A DNA stretch of 64,000 bases from Synechococcus sp. 8F6 (GTDB taxonomy: Bacteria; Cyanobacteriota; Cyanobacteriia; PCC-6307; Cyanobiaceae): positions 124,001 through 188,000 of the forward strand of contig NZ_NQKZ01000001.1 of assembly GCF_002252665.1 (NCBI RefSeq). Reading direction: 5' to 3'. The position numbers were made by a program, and so were the translations under genes. Below are positions 1-9,350 of this stretch, piece by piece (positions within the stretch are counted from its first letter, which is position 1; each line of letters opens with the position of its first letter). The notes beneath the pieces were generated by a model. It did no database searches. It was not told the origin of the DNA and saw only the letters and a list, made by a program, of their open reading frames with translations.

Positions 1-1158
1 TCCCCTACCTCTGCTGAGCCACCTCCAGGCCTGTCGCTGTTGGAGCAGGCCGCCGCCCAGCGGGCTGAGCGCCAGCAGGCCATCACCGCCAGTGCTGCCG
101 TCGCTCCGGTCGAGGCAGCCCCCGCAGACTCCGCCGAGCCCTGCCTGGGCGACTTCGACACCACCTTCACCTGGTCGGCGGAGGTGCTGGCGGCCCAGGG
201 CAAGCGGGTCGATCAGGTGTCGCTCGAGGAGATCGACTGGCTGGGGCGCCTGCGCCAGGGCCTGGAGCAGACCCGGCAGGGTTTTGTCACCCAGCTGCTG
301 GACACCCTCGGCGACGATCCGCTCACCCCTGAGGTGGTGGACGACCTGGAAACCACATTGTTGCGGGCCGATGTGGGCGTGCGGGCCACCGATCAGGTGC
401 TGGACGCCCTGCGCAAACGCATGAACGAGGAGGTGGTTGATCCGGCCGAGGGGCTGCGCTTCCTCAAGGAACAGCTCCAGGACCTGCTGGATGCCCCGAC
501 CCGGGCCAGCGGTTCCCCCCTGCTGGCCCCCGAACGCGATCGGCTCAACGTGTGGCTGATGGTGGGCGTCAACGGCGTCGGCAAGACCACCACCCTCGGC
601 AAGCTGGCCAACCTGGCGGTGCGCAGCGGCTACAGCTGTTTGATTGCCGCCGCCGATACCTTCCGGGCCGCGGCGGTGCAGCAGGTGCAGGTGTGGGGCG
701 ACCGCAGCAACGTGCCGGTGATTGCCAATCCCAGCGCCAACGCCGATCCGGCCGCCGTTGTGTACGACGCCATTGGCGCTGCCCAGGCCAAGGGCACCGA
801 GCTGGTGCTGGTGGACACGGCCGGCCGCCTGCAGACCAAGCACAACCTGATGGAGGAGCTCAGCAAGGTGCGCCGCATCGTCGACAAGCTGGCGCCGGAG
901 GCGGTGGTGGAGTCGCTGCTGGTGCTCGATGCCAGCCAGGGCCAGAACGGCCTGCGCCAGGCCATGGCCTTTGCCAAAGCAGCTGGGCTCACGGGCGTGG
1001 TGCTCACCAAGCTCGATGGCAGTGCCCGTGGTGGGGTGGCCCTGGCGGTGGCCTCCGAGGCGGGTCTGCCGATCCGCTTCATCGGTGCCGGCGAAGGCAT
1101 CCGCGACCTGCGGCCCTTCAACAGCTTCGAATTTGTGGAGGCCCTGTTGGCCCGTTAA
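1..1158 (+). CDS. ftsY: Signal recognition particle receptor FtsY (5' end outside window)
   Basis: FtsY is the SRP receptor GTPase that docks ribosome-SRP complexes at the membrane for co-translational insertion. The frame is open from base 1, so the gene starts upstream of the window; the TTG at 40 is only the first possible internal start. Visible in order: an acidic, variable A-domain-like N-terminus, a helical N domain (about 190-490 nt), then the G domain with P-loop GVNGVGKTT (near nt 565), DTFRAAAVQQ, DTAGRLQTK, TKLDGSARGG and the closing FIGAGEGIRDLRPF. All GTPase motifs of the SRP54/FtsY family are intact and the C-terminus is complete. The SpoIIE-type phosphatase gene follows on the same strand 68 bp later. 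Identity is certain; only the start is unknown. Confidence 0.96.
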   Translation, partial: SPTSAEPPPGLSLLEQAAAQRAERQQAITASAAVAPVEAAPADSAEPCLGDFDTTFTWSAEVLAAQGKRVDQVSLEEIDWLGRLRQGLEQTRQGFVTQLLDTLGDDPLTPEVVDDLETTLLRADVGVRATDQVLDALRKRMNEEVVDPAEGLRFLKEQLQDLLDAPTRASGSPLLAPERDRLNVWLMVGVNGVGKTTTLGKLANLAVRSGYSCLIAAADTFRAAAVQQVQVWGDRSNVPVIANPSANADPAAVVYDAIGAAQAKGTELVLVDTAGRLQTKHNLMEELSKVRRIVDKLAPEAVVESLLVLDASQGQNGLRQAMAFAKAAGLTGVVLTKLDGSARGGVALAVASEAGLPIRFIGAGEGIRDLRPFNSFEFVEALLAR

Positions 1159-1226
1159 GCCGATCAGGCACCGCCGGATTCGAGAGCTATCTTGCGGGCT
1201 CGCCGCGGCCGTCCCGTGAGCAATCG

Positions 1227-2627
1227 GTGAGCAACAAGCCGCCCCCCCACCCGCATCAGCAGGCCGCGTCTGCCGCCGCCCCGGTGCTCTCGGCTGCGGC
1301 CTCGCTGCGTCAGTTGCTCGACAGCCTCAACCGGGAGCAGCGGCGCAACCAGGAGCTGCTCGCCTCGTTGGCCTTCGCCCTGCGCAGCTTCACCAACCTG
1401 GGCCGGTTTCTGGAGCTGGTGCCCGTGGTGGCTACCCGCCTGGTGGAGGCGAAAGGGGCCGTGCTGGTGGTGTTCCACGAGGACGGTCGCCTCTGGCGCG
1501 AGCAACTGCAGGCCACCCCGGTGGAGCGCTGCGCTGAGTTGGTGCGCCAGTTGGCGGCCCTCGGTGATGCCGAGCTGGCGGCCCTCAGCGGCGAAGCGGC
1601 GGTGGTCGCCCTGCTCGACCAGCGCATCGGCCGGCTGCTGGGGGGAGAGCAGGTGTTTGCCACGTCGGTGGTGTCCCGCAGCCTGCAGCGGGGTCGTTTG
1701 TATGTCTTCAGTGGCCGCAAGGGGTTTGCCTGGAGCGAAGTGCACCGCCGCCACCTGCAGCTGGTGGCCGATCTCACCGCCGTGGCCCTGGAAAACGAGG
1801 CGCTGCTGCAAACCATGCGGCGCCACGAGCGCTTGGACCGTCAGCTCAGCATTGGCGCCGAGATCCAGGCCCAGCTGTTGCCGGATCGCTGTCCGCTGAT
1901 CGACGGCGTGGAGCTGGCGGCCCGCTGCCGCCCCGCCTTCCAGGTGGGGGGTGATTACTACGACTTCATCCCCACCCGGCCCCAGCTGTTGGGCCGCCGC
2001 CGTGAGCAGGCTCGCTGGGCTCTGGTGATGGGGGACGTGATGGGCAAGGGAGTGCCGGCCGGCCTGCTGATGACCCTGCTGCGCGGCATGTTGCGGGCCG
2101 AGGTGCTGAGCGGCCACTCCCCCGAGCGGATCCTCCACGACCTCAACCAGCTGGCCCAGGAGGACCTGGCCCAGTCGCACCGGTTCGTCACCCTGTTCTA
2201 TTCCGACTACGACCCCCGCACCCGCCTGCTGCGCTTTGCCAATGCGGCCCACAATCCGCCCTTGATCTGGCGCCGCCAGCGCAACCAGGTGGAGCGCCTC
2301 GATGCCCCCGGGCTGCTGATCGGTTTGCAGAGCGAAGCCGATTACGGGCTCGAGCAGACCGTGCTCGATCCAGGCGATGTCCTGCTCTATTACACCGATG
2401 GCGTGACGGAAGCCACGGGCTTCAGTGGCGACCGTTTCGACGAGGAGCGGTTGGTGCGGCACCTGCAGGGGGCCTGCCGCTCCGGCATCGGCGCCCAGGG
2501 GATTCTCGATCAGCTGTTCGCCCGGCTCGATCGTTTTGTGGGGGCCGATCGGCAGCTCGACGATGACGCCTCGATGGTGGTGCTCAAGGTGCGGGAGGAG
2601 GTGATGCTGCCCTCCCTGCCAAGCTGA
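1227..2627 (+). CDS. GAF-domain SpoIIE/RsbU-type protein serine phosphatase
   Basis: A 466-aa soluble signalling protein. The first ~45 residues are low-complexity and Pro/Gln/Ala-rich. A GAF-like sensor region follows (about residues 50-195), then a PPM/SpoIIE phosphatase domain (about 210-455). In the latter I see FQVGGDYYDF, LVMGDVMGKGVPAGLLM, FVTLFYSDYD, NAAHNPPL, YYTDGVTEA and DDDASMVV, which carry the metal-binding aspartates. Family members dephosphorylate anti-sigma-factor antagonists in partner-switching pathways, but no partner gene lies nearby, so the substrate is unknown. I chose GTG at 1227: the frame stays open far upstream, but that part only mirrors ftsY in another frame. The gene lies between ftsY and argH on the same strand. 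Confidence 0.88.
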   Translation: MSNKPPPHPHQQAASAAAPVLSAAASLRQLLDSLNREQRRNQELLASLAFALRSFTNLGRFLELVPVVATRLVEAKGAVLVVFHEDGRLWREQLQATPVERCAELVRQLAALGDAELAALSGEAAVVALLDQRIGRLLGGEQVFATSVVSRSLQRGRLYVFSGRKGFAWSEVHRRHLQLVADLTAVALENEALLQTMRRHERLDRQLSIGAEIQAQLLPDRCPLIDGVELAARCRPAFQVGGDYYDFIPTRPQLLGRRREQARWALVMGDVMGKGVPAGLLMTLLRGMLRAEVLSGHSPERILHDLNQLAQEDLAQSHRFVTLFYSDYDPRTRLLRFANAAHNPPLIWRRQRNQVERLDAPGLLIGLQSEADYGLEQTVLDPGDVLLYYTDGVTEATGFSGDRFDEERLVRHLQGACRSGIGAQGILDQLFARLDRFVGADRQLDDDASMVVLKVREEVMLPSLPS

Positions 2628-2675
2628 TTGCCTGCGAAGCAAACCTTCTGCCCCGCGCAGCTTGCCAAGTCCCGA

Positions 2676-4070
2676 ATGGCCGTTGATTCCACCGCCTCCA
2701 CCTGGAGCCAGCGCTTCGAGCAGGGTCTGCATCCGGCCATCGAGCGTTTCAACGCTTCGATCGGCTTCGACATCACGTTGTTGCAGCAGGACCTCGATGG
2801 CTCGATCGCCCATGCCCGCATGCTGGGTCGCTGTGGCGTGATTGCCGAGGACGAAGCCAGCCGGTTGATCGAGGGGTTGGAGGCGATCCGCGCTGAAGCC
2901 GCCAGGGGTGACTTCAACCCAGGGCTGGAGGCCGAAGACGTCCATTTCGCCGTGGAGCGGCGCCTGATCGAGCTCCTGGGGCCCCTGGGCAAAAAGCTCC
3001 ACACCGGCCGCTCCCGCAACGACCAGGTGGGCACTGATCTGCGCCTTTGGTTGCGGGGCCAGATCGACGCCATCGATGCGGCGCTGCTGCGTTTTGAGCG
3101 GGCCCTGCTGGCCCAGGCCGAGCGTCACAGCAGCGTTTTAATCCCCGGCTACACCCACCTGCAGCGGGCCCAGCCGGTGTGCCTGGCCCACCACCTGCTG
3201 GCCTACATCGAGATGGCAGAGCGGGATCGCTCCCGGTTTGCCGATGTACGCCAGAGGGTCAACATCTGCCCGCTGGGGGCGGCGGCCCTGGCCGGCACTC
3301 CCGTGCCGATCGATCGGCGCCAGACGGCCGAGGAGCTGGGCTTCGAGGCCATCTACGCCAACAGCCTCGATGCGGTCAGCGACCGGGATTTTGCGGTGGA
3401 GTTCATGGCGGCCGCCAGCCTGGTGTTGGTGCACCTCAGCCGCCTCAGTGAGGAGGTGATTCTCTGGGCTTCCGAGGAGTTCGGCTTCGTGGGCCTCACC
3501 GACCGCTGCGCCACCGGCAGCAGCCTGATGCCCCAGAAAAAGAACCCCGACGTTCCGGAGCTGGTGCGGGGCAAGAGCGGCCGCGTGTTCGGCCACCTGA
3601 TGGGGCTGCTCACCATGATCAAGGGCCTGCCCCTTGCCTACAACAAGGACTTCCAGGAGGACAAGGAAGCCCTGTTCGATGGGGTGCGCACCTGTCTTGA
3701 TTGCCTGGAGGCGATGGCGATTCTGTTTGAGGAAGGTCTGGAGTTTCGGCCCCAGCGGCTGGAGGCGGCGGTGGCGGCGGATTTCTCCAATGCCACCGAT
3801 GTGGCCGACTATCTGGTGGCGAAGGGTGTGCCCTTCCGCGAGGCCTATCAACTGGTCGGCGGCCTGGTGAAGGGATGTCTGGCGGAGGGGATTTTGCTGC
3901 GGGACCTGCCGCTGGAGCGCTGGCAGCAGCTCCATCCTGCTTTTGAAGCCGACATCTACGCCGCCATCACTCCCCAGCAGGTGGTGGCGGCCCGCCGCAG
4001 TGAGGGCGGCACCGGTTTCGAGCAGGTTCAGCAGCAGTTGCAGCGAATCCGGATCCGTGTTGCCCCCTGA
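2676..4070 (+). CDS. argH: Argininosuccinate lyase
   Basis: Catalyses the last step of arginine synthesis, splitting argininosuccinate into arginine and fumarate; a cytosolic homotetramer of the fumarase/aspartase superfamily. The 464-aa product has the family signature [19 protein letters not shown] near residue 280, the substrate-binding TGRSRNDQV near residue 110 and the [10 protein letters not shown] segment. Length is normal for ArgH. ATG at 2676 was chosen because it begins the conserved region; an in-frame TTG at 2628 directly abuts the previous stop and would add 16 unconserved residues. It follows the phosphatase gene by 48 bp and precedes the RNA-binding protein gene, with no other arginine genes in the window. 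Confidence 0.96.
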   Translation: MAVDSTASTWSQRFEQGLHPAIERFNASIGFDITLLQQDLDGSIAHARMLGRCGVIAEDEASRLIEGLEAIRAEAARGDFNPGLEAEDVHFAVERRLIELLGPLGKKLHTGRSRNDQVGTDLRLWLRGQIDAIDAALLRFERALLAQAERHSSVLIPGYTHLQRAQPVCLAHHLLAYIEMAERDRSRFADVRQRVNICPLGAAALAGTPVPIDRRQTAEELGFEAIYANSLDAVSDRDFAVEFMAAASLVLVHLSRLSEEVILWASEEFGFVGLTDRCATGSSLMPQKKNPDVPELVRGKSGRVFGHLMGLLTMIKGLPLAYNKDFQEDKEALFDGVRTCLDCLEAMAILFEEGLEFRPQRLEAAVAADFSNATDVADYLVAKGVPFREAYQLVGGLVKGCLAEGILLRDLPLERWQQLHPAFEADIYAAITPQQVVAARRSEGGTGFEQVQQQLQRIRIRVAP

Positions 4071-4128
4071 GGGGAAGTAGGCCTCGCCGGGGGTCTTAGG
4101 CTGTTTTGGTTAGCGGCCCCTCTGGTTC

Positions 4129-4641
4129 GTGAGCATTTTTGTCGGCAACCTTCCCTTCCGCGCTGAGCAGGACGACGTAGCGGAATTGTTTGCACCCTTC
4201 GGTGAAGTGGTCAACTGTTCGCTGCCCCTCGAACGCGAGACCGGGCGCAAGCGTGGTTTCGCGTTTGTGGAAATGTCGGATGACACCGCGGAAAGCAAAG
4301 CCATTGATTCGCTGCAAGGCGCCGAGCTGATGGGCCGCCCCCTGCGCATCAACAAGGCGGAGCCCCGGGGAGCTGGTGGTGGCGGAGGAGGAGGAGGTCA
4401 GCGTCGTGGTGGCTACGGCGGTGGCGGCGGCTATGCAGGCGCTGGTGGTTATGGCGGCGGCGGGGGCTACAACCGCGGAGATAGCGGCGGGGGCTACGCC
4501 GGTGCCGGTGGTGGTGGAGATCGGGGTTCAGGGGCTCGGGGCTGGGAAGACCGCAGCTACGGCGCTGGCAGTGCTGCGCCGAGCGATGGCTTTGATGCCG
4601 GCCGCACCCGGCGCCGCCGCAGTGGCAGCGCCGAGGGTTAA
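4129..4641 (+). CDS. Glycine-rich RRM RNA-binding protein (cyanobacterial Rbp type)
   Basis: A 170-aa protein with one RNA recognition motif (residues 1-80) and a Gly/Tyr/Arg-rich tail. RNP2 is IFVGNLPF at the very N-terminus and RNP1 is KRGFAFVEM at about residues 43-51. The tail (about 84-150) is a degenerate GGGGYGGAGG-type repeat, followed by RTRRRRSGS. Cyanobacterial Rbp proteins of this design bind single-stranded RNA, and several are cold-induced; cold control is not demonstrable here. Start is GTG 4129, the only start that keeps RNP2 at the N-terminus. The last 4 bp overlap the convergent dusA gene, so the two transcripts must meet there. Confidence 0.9.
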   Translation: MSIFVGNLPFRAEQDDVAELFAPFGEVVNCSLPLERETGRKRGFAFVEMSDDTAESKAIDSLQGAELMGRPLRINKAEPRGAGGGGGGGGQRRGGYGGGGGYAGAGGYGGGGGYNRGDSGGGYAGAGGGGDRGSGARGWEDRSYGAGSAAPSDGFDAGRTRRRRSGSAEG

Positions 4642-5663
4642 TACCCCCGTTCCTCCAGGGCCCGAGCGGCGGCCTCCAGCACCTCAGCACCGGCCTGCCG
4701 GTCTCCGGCGGCTTGGGTGAGCTGCTGGCGCCAGCGCCGGGCGCCGTTCACACCCTCCACCACGTGCACCAGGTGGCGCGCGATCGGCCAGAGCCGCTCG
4801 CCCCGGCTGCGCCACTGCTCGGCGTAGGGAATCAGCCCGCGCACCACGTGCGAAGCGCTGGCCGGAGGCCGGCTGGTGTCGGCGAACACCCGCTGATCCA
4901 CTGCAGCCCACTGCAGGGGATGGGCATAGGCGGCCCGGCCCACCATGGCCCCATCCAGCTGCTCCAGGTGTGTCAAACAGCTCTCCAGGCTCTCCAGGCC
5001 CCCGTTGAGTTCGATGGTCAGCCCGGCCCGATCCCGTTTGAGCTGGTGCACGATGTCGTAACGCAGGGGCGGAATCGTGCGGTTTTGCTTGGGATCCAGC
5101 CCCTCCAGCCACGCCTTGCGCGCGTGCACCGCAAAGCGCTGAGCTCCCGCGGCAGCCACCGCATCCACGAAGGCCAGCAGCTCGGCGTAGGAGTCGCGGG
5201 CGTCGATGCCAATCCGGTGTTTCACCGTCACCGGCAGTGGGCTGGCGGCGGCCATGGCGGCGACGCCGCGTGCCACTTGGTCGGGTTCGGCCATCAGGCA
5301 GGCTCCGAAGCGACCCTTCTGGACTTTTTCGCTGGGGCAGCCCACGTTGAGGTTGATTTCGTCGTAGCCCCAGTCGGCCGCCAGCTGGGCGGCCTCCGCC
5401 AGCAAGGCCGGATCATCTCCGCCCACCTGCAGGGCCAGGGGTTTCTCGATCGGATCGAAGCCCAGGAGCCGCTCCAGCCGGCCCCCCGGCGCGCTGGCTC
5501 CGGGTTCCAGGCGGGCGTGGTGCAGGGCCTGGGCCACCACCATTTCGGTGTATAGCAGGCTGCGCCGGGTGATCTGCCGCATCAACACCCGGAAGTGCCG
5601 ATCTGTGTAGTCCATCATCGGAGCCACACTGAAGCGAAAGCTGGCTGGATCGGTCTGGCCCAT
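4638..5663 (-). CDS. dusA: tRNA-dihydrouridine synthase A
   Basis: An FMN- and NADPH-dependent enzyme that reduces uridine to dihydrouridine in the tRNA D-loop. The 341-aa product starts with the FMN-binding region FSVAPMMDYTDRHFR. It contains the Dus signature LNVGCPSEKVQKGRFGACLM with the catalytic cysteine near residue 100, followed by VKHRIGID, FAVHARKAWL and IELNGGL. The GRFGACLM form is typical of the DusA subfamily. ATG 5663 is preferred; a GTG one codon upstream (5666) is equally possible. It is divergent from the flavoprotein gene at 5705, leaving only about 40 bp for both promoters, and overlaps the RNA-binding protein gene by 4 bp at its end. Confidence 0.94.
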   Translation of the reverse strand: MGQTDPASFRFSVAPMMDYTDRHFRVLMRQITRRSLLYTEMVVAQALHHARLEPGASAPGGRLERLLGFDPIEKPLALQVGGDDPALLAEAAQLAADWGYDEINLNVGCPSEKVQKGRFGACLMAEPDQVARGVAAMAAASPLPVTVKHRIGIDARDSYAELLAFVDAVAAAGAQRFAVHARKAWLEGLDPKQNRTIPPLRYDIVHQLKRDRAGLTIELNGGLESLESCLTHLEQLDGAMVGRAAYAHPLQWAAVDQRVFADTSRPPASASHVVRGLIPYAEQWRSRGERLWPIARHLVHVVEGVNGARRWRQQLTQAAGDRQAGAEVLEAAARALEERGY

Positions 5664-5704
5664 CACCCCATGCTGCCCACCCGTGTCCCCCGCCCTGCTG
5701 CTCC

Positions 5705-6973
5705 GTGAGCCTCCCGAGCCATGCCGCCGTGGTGGTGGCAGGTGGTGGCGCCGCCGGATTCATGGCCGCCATCGCAGCCGCTGAGGCGGGCGTCCGCAAC
5801 ATTGTTCTGCTCGAGGCCACCGCCGAGCCGCTGCACAAGGTGTTGATCAGTGGCGGCGGGCGCTGCAATGTCACCCATGCCTGCTGGGATCCGCGGGCGC
5901 TGGTGGGTCACTACCCCCGCGGCGGCCAGGCCCTGCGGGGCCCTTTCTCTCGCTTCGCCACGGGCGATGCGGTGGCCTGGTTCGACGCGCACGGCCTGGA
6001 GCTGGTGGAGGAGGCCGACGGCCGGCTGTTCCCTCGCTCCAACCGCTCCGAGTCGGTGGCCGCCACCCTGCGCCGGGCGGCCCTGCAGGCCGGCGTGCAG
6101 CTGCACACCGGGGTGGCGCTGCAGCAGGCCAGTCCCCGGGCTGGGAGCGGTTTTGACTTGCGGCTGCGCGGTGGCCAGACGATGGCCGCCGATCGGCTGG
6201 TGTTGGCCACGGGGAGTCACCCCAGCGGCCGCCAGCTTGCCGCCGCCCTCGGCCATGGGCTGGTGTCGCCCGTGCCGTCGCTGTTCACGCTCGCTCTGGC
6301 GGGCGATCCCCTGCTGGAGTTGGCGGGAGTGGTGATGGATCCCGTGGAGCTGGCCCTGCATCTGCCAGCGGATCCGCAAGCCGGCGGCGGTGGCGCTGAA
6401 CAGCGTTTCCGCCAGCGCGGGCCGGTGCTGATCACCCACTGGGGGTTGTCCGGTCCGGCCACCCTGCGTCTCACCGCCTTTGCCGCCCGGGCCCTCAAGG
6501 CCGCCGGCTACCGGGGGGAGTTGCGGCTCGACTGGAGCGGCGGCCAGTCCCAGCAGGATCTCGACGCCCTGTTTGCCGAAGCGAAGCGGGTTCAGGCCAA
6601 GCGGCAGCTGGCCAATTGGCGGCCCTGGCCCGCCCTCAGCCGGCGCCTCTGGCTGGCCCTGCTGCAGCGCCATGGCCTCGATCCCCAGCAGCGCTGGGCC
6701 GACCTGGCCAAGCGACACCAGCAGCTGCTGATCACGGCGCTGCGCGACACCCGGGTGGCGGTCACGGGACGGGGCCCCTTCGGCGAGGAATTCGTGACGG
6801 CGGGCGGCATTCCCTTGGGGGAGGTGAATCTCGCGACGATGGAGAGCCGCCAGCACGCCGGCCTCTACCTGGTGGGTGAACTGCTGGATGTGGATGGCGT
6901 GACCGGGGGATTCAACTTTCAGCACTGCTGGAGCAGTGGTTGGCTGGCCGGTCAGGCTCTGGCAACTGAATAA
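5705..6973 (+). CDS. NAD(P)/FAD-dependent oxidoreductase, HI0933/BaiN-like family
   Basis: A 422-aa flavoprotein. The N-terminus has the dinucleotide-binding VVVAGGGAAGFMAAIAAAEAG, then the family motif SGGGRCNVTHACWDP (about residues 52-66). The C-terminus carries the second FAD-binding region with VAVTGRGPFGEEFVTAGGI, LYLVGELLDVDG and FNFQHCWSSGWLAGQA, which defines the HI0933/YhiN group. The family is widespread but the physiological substrate is unclear in most bacteria; the BaiN bile-acid function should not be transferred to a cyanobacterium. GTG 5705 starts just before the Rossmann fold. It ends 9 bp before the convergent pilC stop. Confidence 0.88.
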   Translation: MSLPSHAAVVVAGGGAAGFMAAIAAAEAGVRNIVLLEATAEPLHKVLISGGGRCNVTHACWDPRALVGHYPRGGQALRGPFSRFATGDAVAWFDAHGLELVEEADGRLFPRSNRSESVAATLRRAALQAGVQLHTGVALQQASPRAGSGFDLRLRGGQTMAADRLVLATGSHPSGRQLAAALGHGLVSPVPSLFTLALAGDPLLELAGVVMDPVELALHLPADPQAGGGGAEQRFRQRGPVLITHWGLSGPATLRLTAFAARALKAAGYRGELRLDWSGGQSQQDLDALFAEAKRVQAKRQLANWRPWPALSRRLWLALLQRHGLDPQQRWADLAKRHQQLLITALRDTRVAVTGRGPFGEEFVTAGGIPLGEVNLATMESRQHAGLYLVGELLDVDGVTGGFNFQHCWSSGWLAGQALATE

Positions 6974-6982
6974 CCCCCAGCA

Positions 6983-8242
6983 CTATTTGATATTTTCAAA
7001 AACGGCAAACATGGGCATATACATTGCCAGAAGAATGGAGCCAACGATTCCGCCCACTAGCACGATCATGGCTGGCTCCAACATCGAGGTGAGGGCTTTG
7101 ACAATGGCTTCCACTTCGTCTTCGTAGAAGTCGGCAACCTTGGAGAGCATGGCATCCATCTCGCCCGTTTCTTCGCCGATCGAGAGCATGCTGATTGACA
7201 TATCTGGAAAGACATTCATGCGTCCGAGGGCCACGCTCAATGGAATGCCCTGGAGAACATCTTCGCGACTGTTGGTGATCGCGTCTGAAATGATGGAGTT
7301 GTTGGTGATTTCTCGCACAATGTCCAGCGACATCAAAATCGGGACACCAGCTCGGGTTAGGGAGCTGAAGGTTCGGCAGAATTGAGCTGTGGCTGTCTTT
7401 TGAATCAGTTCGCCAAACAGAGGAAGTTTGAGAATGATGGCATCCACCCGGCGACGGCCAATGGGAGTGGCATAGAATTTGCTGAAGAGATAGACGAAAA
7501 CAATCAGACCGAGCCCTAGGTAGAGCGAAAAGGTTGAGCGCAGAAGACTGCTGAGATCCACCATCATTTGGGTGAACCAAGGCAGATCGGCGCCCAGGCT
7601 GTCAAAAATCTCAGCGAAGGTAGGAACGAGGAAGATTGTCATTCCTAGAAAAACTGCAACAGCGATGACAAGCACTGCCACCGGGTAGCCCAGGGCGCCT
7701 TTGATCTGGTTCTGCAACTTGGCGTTGTCCTCCAGCAGCTTGGCCAGCCGCCTGAGCGATTCATCAAGGACGCCACCGGCCTCACCGGCTTCCACCATGG
7801 CGATGCTCAGCTTGTCGAACACCTTGGGCCAACGGCGCAGCGCTTCACCCAACGACATTCCTTGGTTCACTTCTAGACTGACCGACTGGAGGGCACGTTT
7901 GAACAGCGGCATCTTCTGCTGGGATGCCATCAAGTCGATGCTGCGCACAATCGGTACCCCGGCATTGACGAGGGCGGCCATCTTGCTGGCAAATACAGCT
8001 TTCTCCTTGATGCCGGGCTTGGCTTCCAGCAGTTCATTCAGCTTGGAAAACCTCAGCTTGTTGTTCAGTTGGGCAGCTGCACTTGAGCTGGTGGCGGTCG
8101 CATTTGGTTTGACTTTGATTTCGGTGGCTCGAATGCCCCGCAGGCGCAGGCTGCGTTTGGCCTGGACTGGATCGGCTGCCTCAACGTCGATCAGCGCCGA
8201 CTTGCCCTGGGGATTGATGTAGGTGGCGATGAATGTGGCCAT
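6983..8242 (-). CDS. pilC: Type IV pilus inner-membrane platform protein PilC
   Basis: A 419-aa GspF/PilC-family polytopic membrane protein, the platform on which the PilB and PilT motors act. It has two repeated GspF domains: about residues 75-200 (FASKMAALVNAGVPIVRSID, AGEAGGVLDESL) and 275-400 (FCRTFSSLTRAGVPILMSLD, GEETGEMDAMLSKVADFYEDEVE). Three hydrophobic segments lie near 185-210, 235-255 and 390-410. It is last in a pilB-pilT-pilC operon (gaps of 7 and 21 bp). Its DNA is clearly less GC-rich than the flanking genes. These motors normally serve DNA uptake or motility; pilins and the secretin are not in the window. Confidence 0.95.
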   Translation of the reverse strand: MATFIATYINPQGKSALIDVEAADPVQAKRSLRLRGIRATEIKVKPNATATSSSAAAQLNNKLRFSKLNELLEAKPGIKEKAVFASKMAALVNAGVPIVRSIDLMASQQKMPLFKRALQSVSLEVNQGMSLGEALRRWPKVFDKLSIAMVEAGEAGGVLDESLRRLAKLLEDNAKLQNQIKGALGYPVAVLVIAVAVFLGMTIFLVPTFAEIFDSLGADLPWFTQMMVDLSSLLRSTFSLYLGLGLIVFVYLFSKFYATPIGRRRVDAIILKLPLFGELIQKTATAQFCRTFSSLTRAGVPILMSLDIVREITNNSIISDAITNSREDVLQGIPLSVALGRMNVFPDMSISMLSIGEETGEMDAMLSKVADFYEDEVEAIVKALTSMLEPAMIVLVGGIVGSILLAMYMPMFAVFENIK

Positions 8243-8263
8243 GGCTCTGGGGGTGGCCGAAGA

Positions 8264-9343
8264 TCAGCTCAGTTGGGTCACGAGGCGTTTGAGTTCCTCG
8301 GGCCGAGAGGTTTTCAGCAGGGCTTCGTCCATGGTCACCTGGTTGCTGAGCACCAGATCGCCCAGGGCTTTTTCAAGGGTTTGCATGGAGAGCTGGCCAC
8401 CGGTCTGGATCTGGGAGTAGAGCTGAGCCGTTTTGCCCTCCCGAATCAGGTTGGCGGTGGCCGGCGTGTTGATCATGATTTCCTGGGCCATCACCCGTCC
8501 AAATTGACCAGGACTTGGGTTGTGGCGTTTGCAGAGGGTCTGGGCGAACACGGCCACGAGGCTGCTGCTCAGCTGGACGCGAATCTGGGTCTGCTGGCTG
8601 GGTGGAAAGACGTCCACCATGCGATCGACCGTTTGGGCTGCGGAACTGGTGTGCAGGGTGCCGAACACCAGGTGACCGGTTTCTGCCGCTGTGATGGCTA
8701 GCTGGATGGTTTCCAGATCGCGCAGTTCTCCCACAAGGATTACATCCGGATCTTCCCGCAGGGCGGCTTTAAGGGCGTTGGCAAAGCTACGGGTGTCGTC
8801 ATTGAGTTGACGCTGGTGGATCACACTCTTGACAGGTTTGTAGGTAAATTCGATCGGATCTTCTATGGTGAGGATGTGTTCAGCACGTGTTTGGTTGATG
8901 TGCTCCAGAATGGCAGCCAGGGTCGTTGTTTTGCCTGAGCCGGTGGGTCCGGTAACAAGAATTAGCCCCTTTGGCATGTGACTCATTTCCTCAACAATTG
9001 GAGGCAGACCGAGGTTTTCCAGGGCGGGTACGCTGTTGCCGAGAGCTCTCAGGCAGGCAGCATAGGTCCCCCGCTGGCGATACACATTGACCCGGAATCG
9101 TGCGACCCCTTTGAGACCGTAGGCGCAGTCCAGTTCCCAGGTTTGCTCGAGTTGTTTGCGCTGGGCATTGTTGAGCATCGAGAAGATCAGCTTGTTGCAA
9201 TCTTCTTCAGCTAATGGTTCATCCTGTAGGGCCCTGAGTTGACCATTGAAACGCCCGTAGGGTGGCACCCCGGCGCTGATGTGGAGATCACTGCCACCAT
9301 CTCTCACCAGTTGGCTCATCAGGTCTTCGATCATCACGGCCAT
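8264..9343 (-). CDS. pilT: Type IV pilus retraction ATPase PilT
   Basis: A 359-aa hexameric secretion ATPase that powers pilus retraction. It shows the PilT order: N-terminal DLHISAGVPPYGRFNGQL, Walker A GPTGSGKTTTLAAI near residue 135, Asp box ILTIEDPIEFTY, Walker B DPDVILVGELRD and the His box TGHLVFGTLHTSSAAQTVDRM. The AIRNLIRE retraction motif of classic PilT appears here as TANLIREGKTAQLYSQIQTG. Start ATG 9343 follows pilB by 7 bp, so translation is probably coupled. The cysteine motif of PilB is absent, which separates the two ATPases. Confidence 0.95.
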   Translation of the reverse strand: MAVMIEDLMSQLVRDGGSDLHISAGVPPYGRFNGQLRALQDEPLAEEDCNKLIFSMLNNAQRKQLEQTWELDCAYGLKGVARFRVNVYRQRGTYAACLRALGNSVPALENLGLPPIVEEMSHMPKGLILVTGPTGSGKTTTLAAILEHINQTRAEHILTIEDPIEFTYKPVKSVIHQRQLNDDTRSFANALKAALREDPDVILVGELRDLETIQLAITAAETGHLVFGTLHTSSAAQTVDRMVDVFPPSQQTQIRVQLSSSLVAVFAQTLCKRHNPSPGQFGRVMAQEIMINTPATANLIREGKTAQLYSQIQTGGQLSMQTLEKALGDLVLSNQVTMDEALLKTSRPEELKRLVTQLS

Positions 9344-9350
9344 GGGGCGT

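Noticed and set aside
1164-3128. A 654-aa antisense frame across the phosphatase and argH
   Set aside because: It crosses two well-supported genes and shows only shadow-type composition (repeated GQL, HHR, QQG).
4376-4620. Glycine-rich repeat DNA in the RNA-binding protein gene considered as a separate repeat element
   Set aside because: The GGY/GGT pattern is the coding consequence of a Gly-rich tail, with no exact unit repeat long enough to call.
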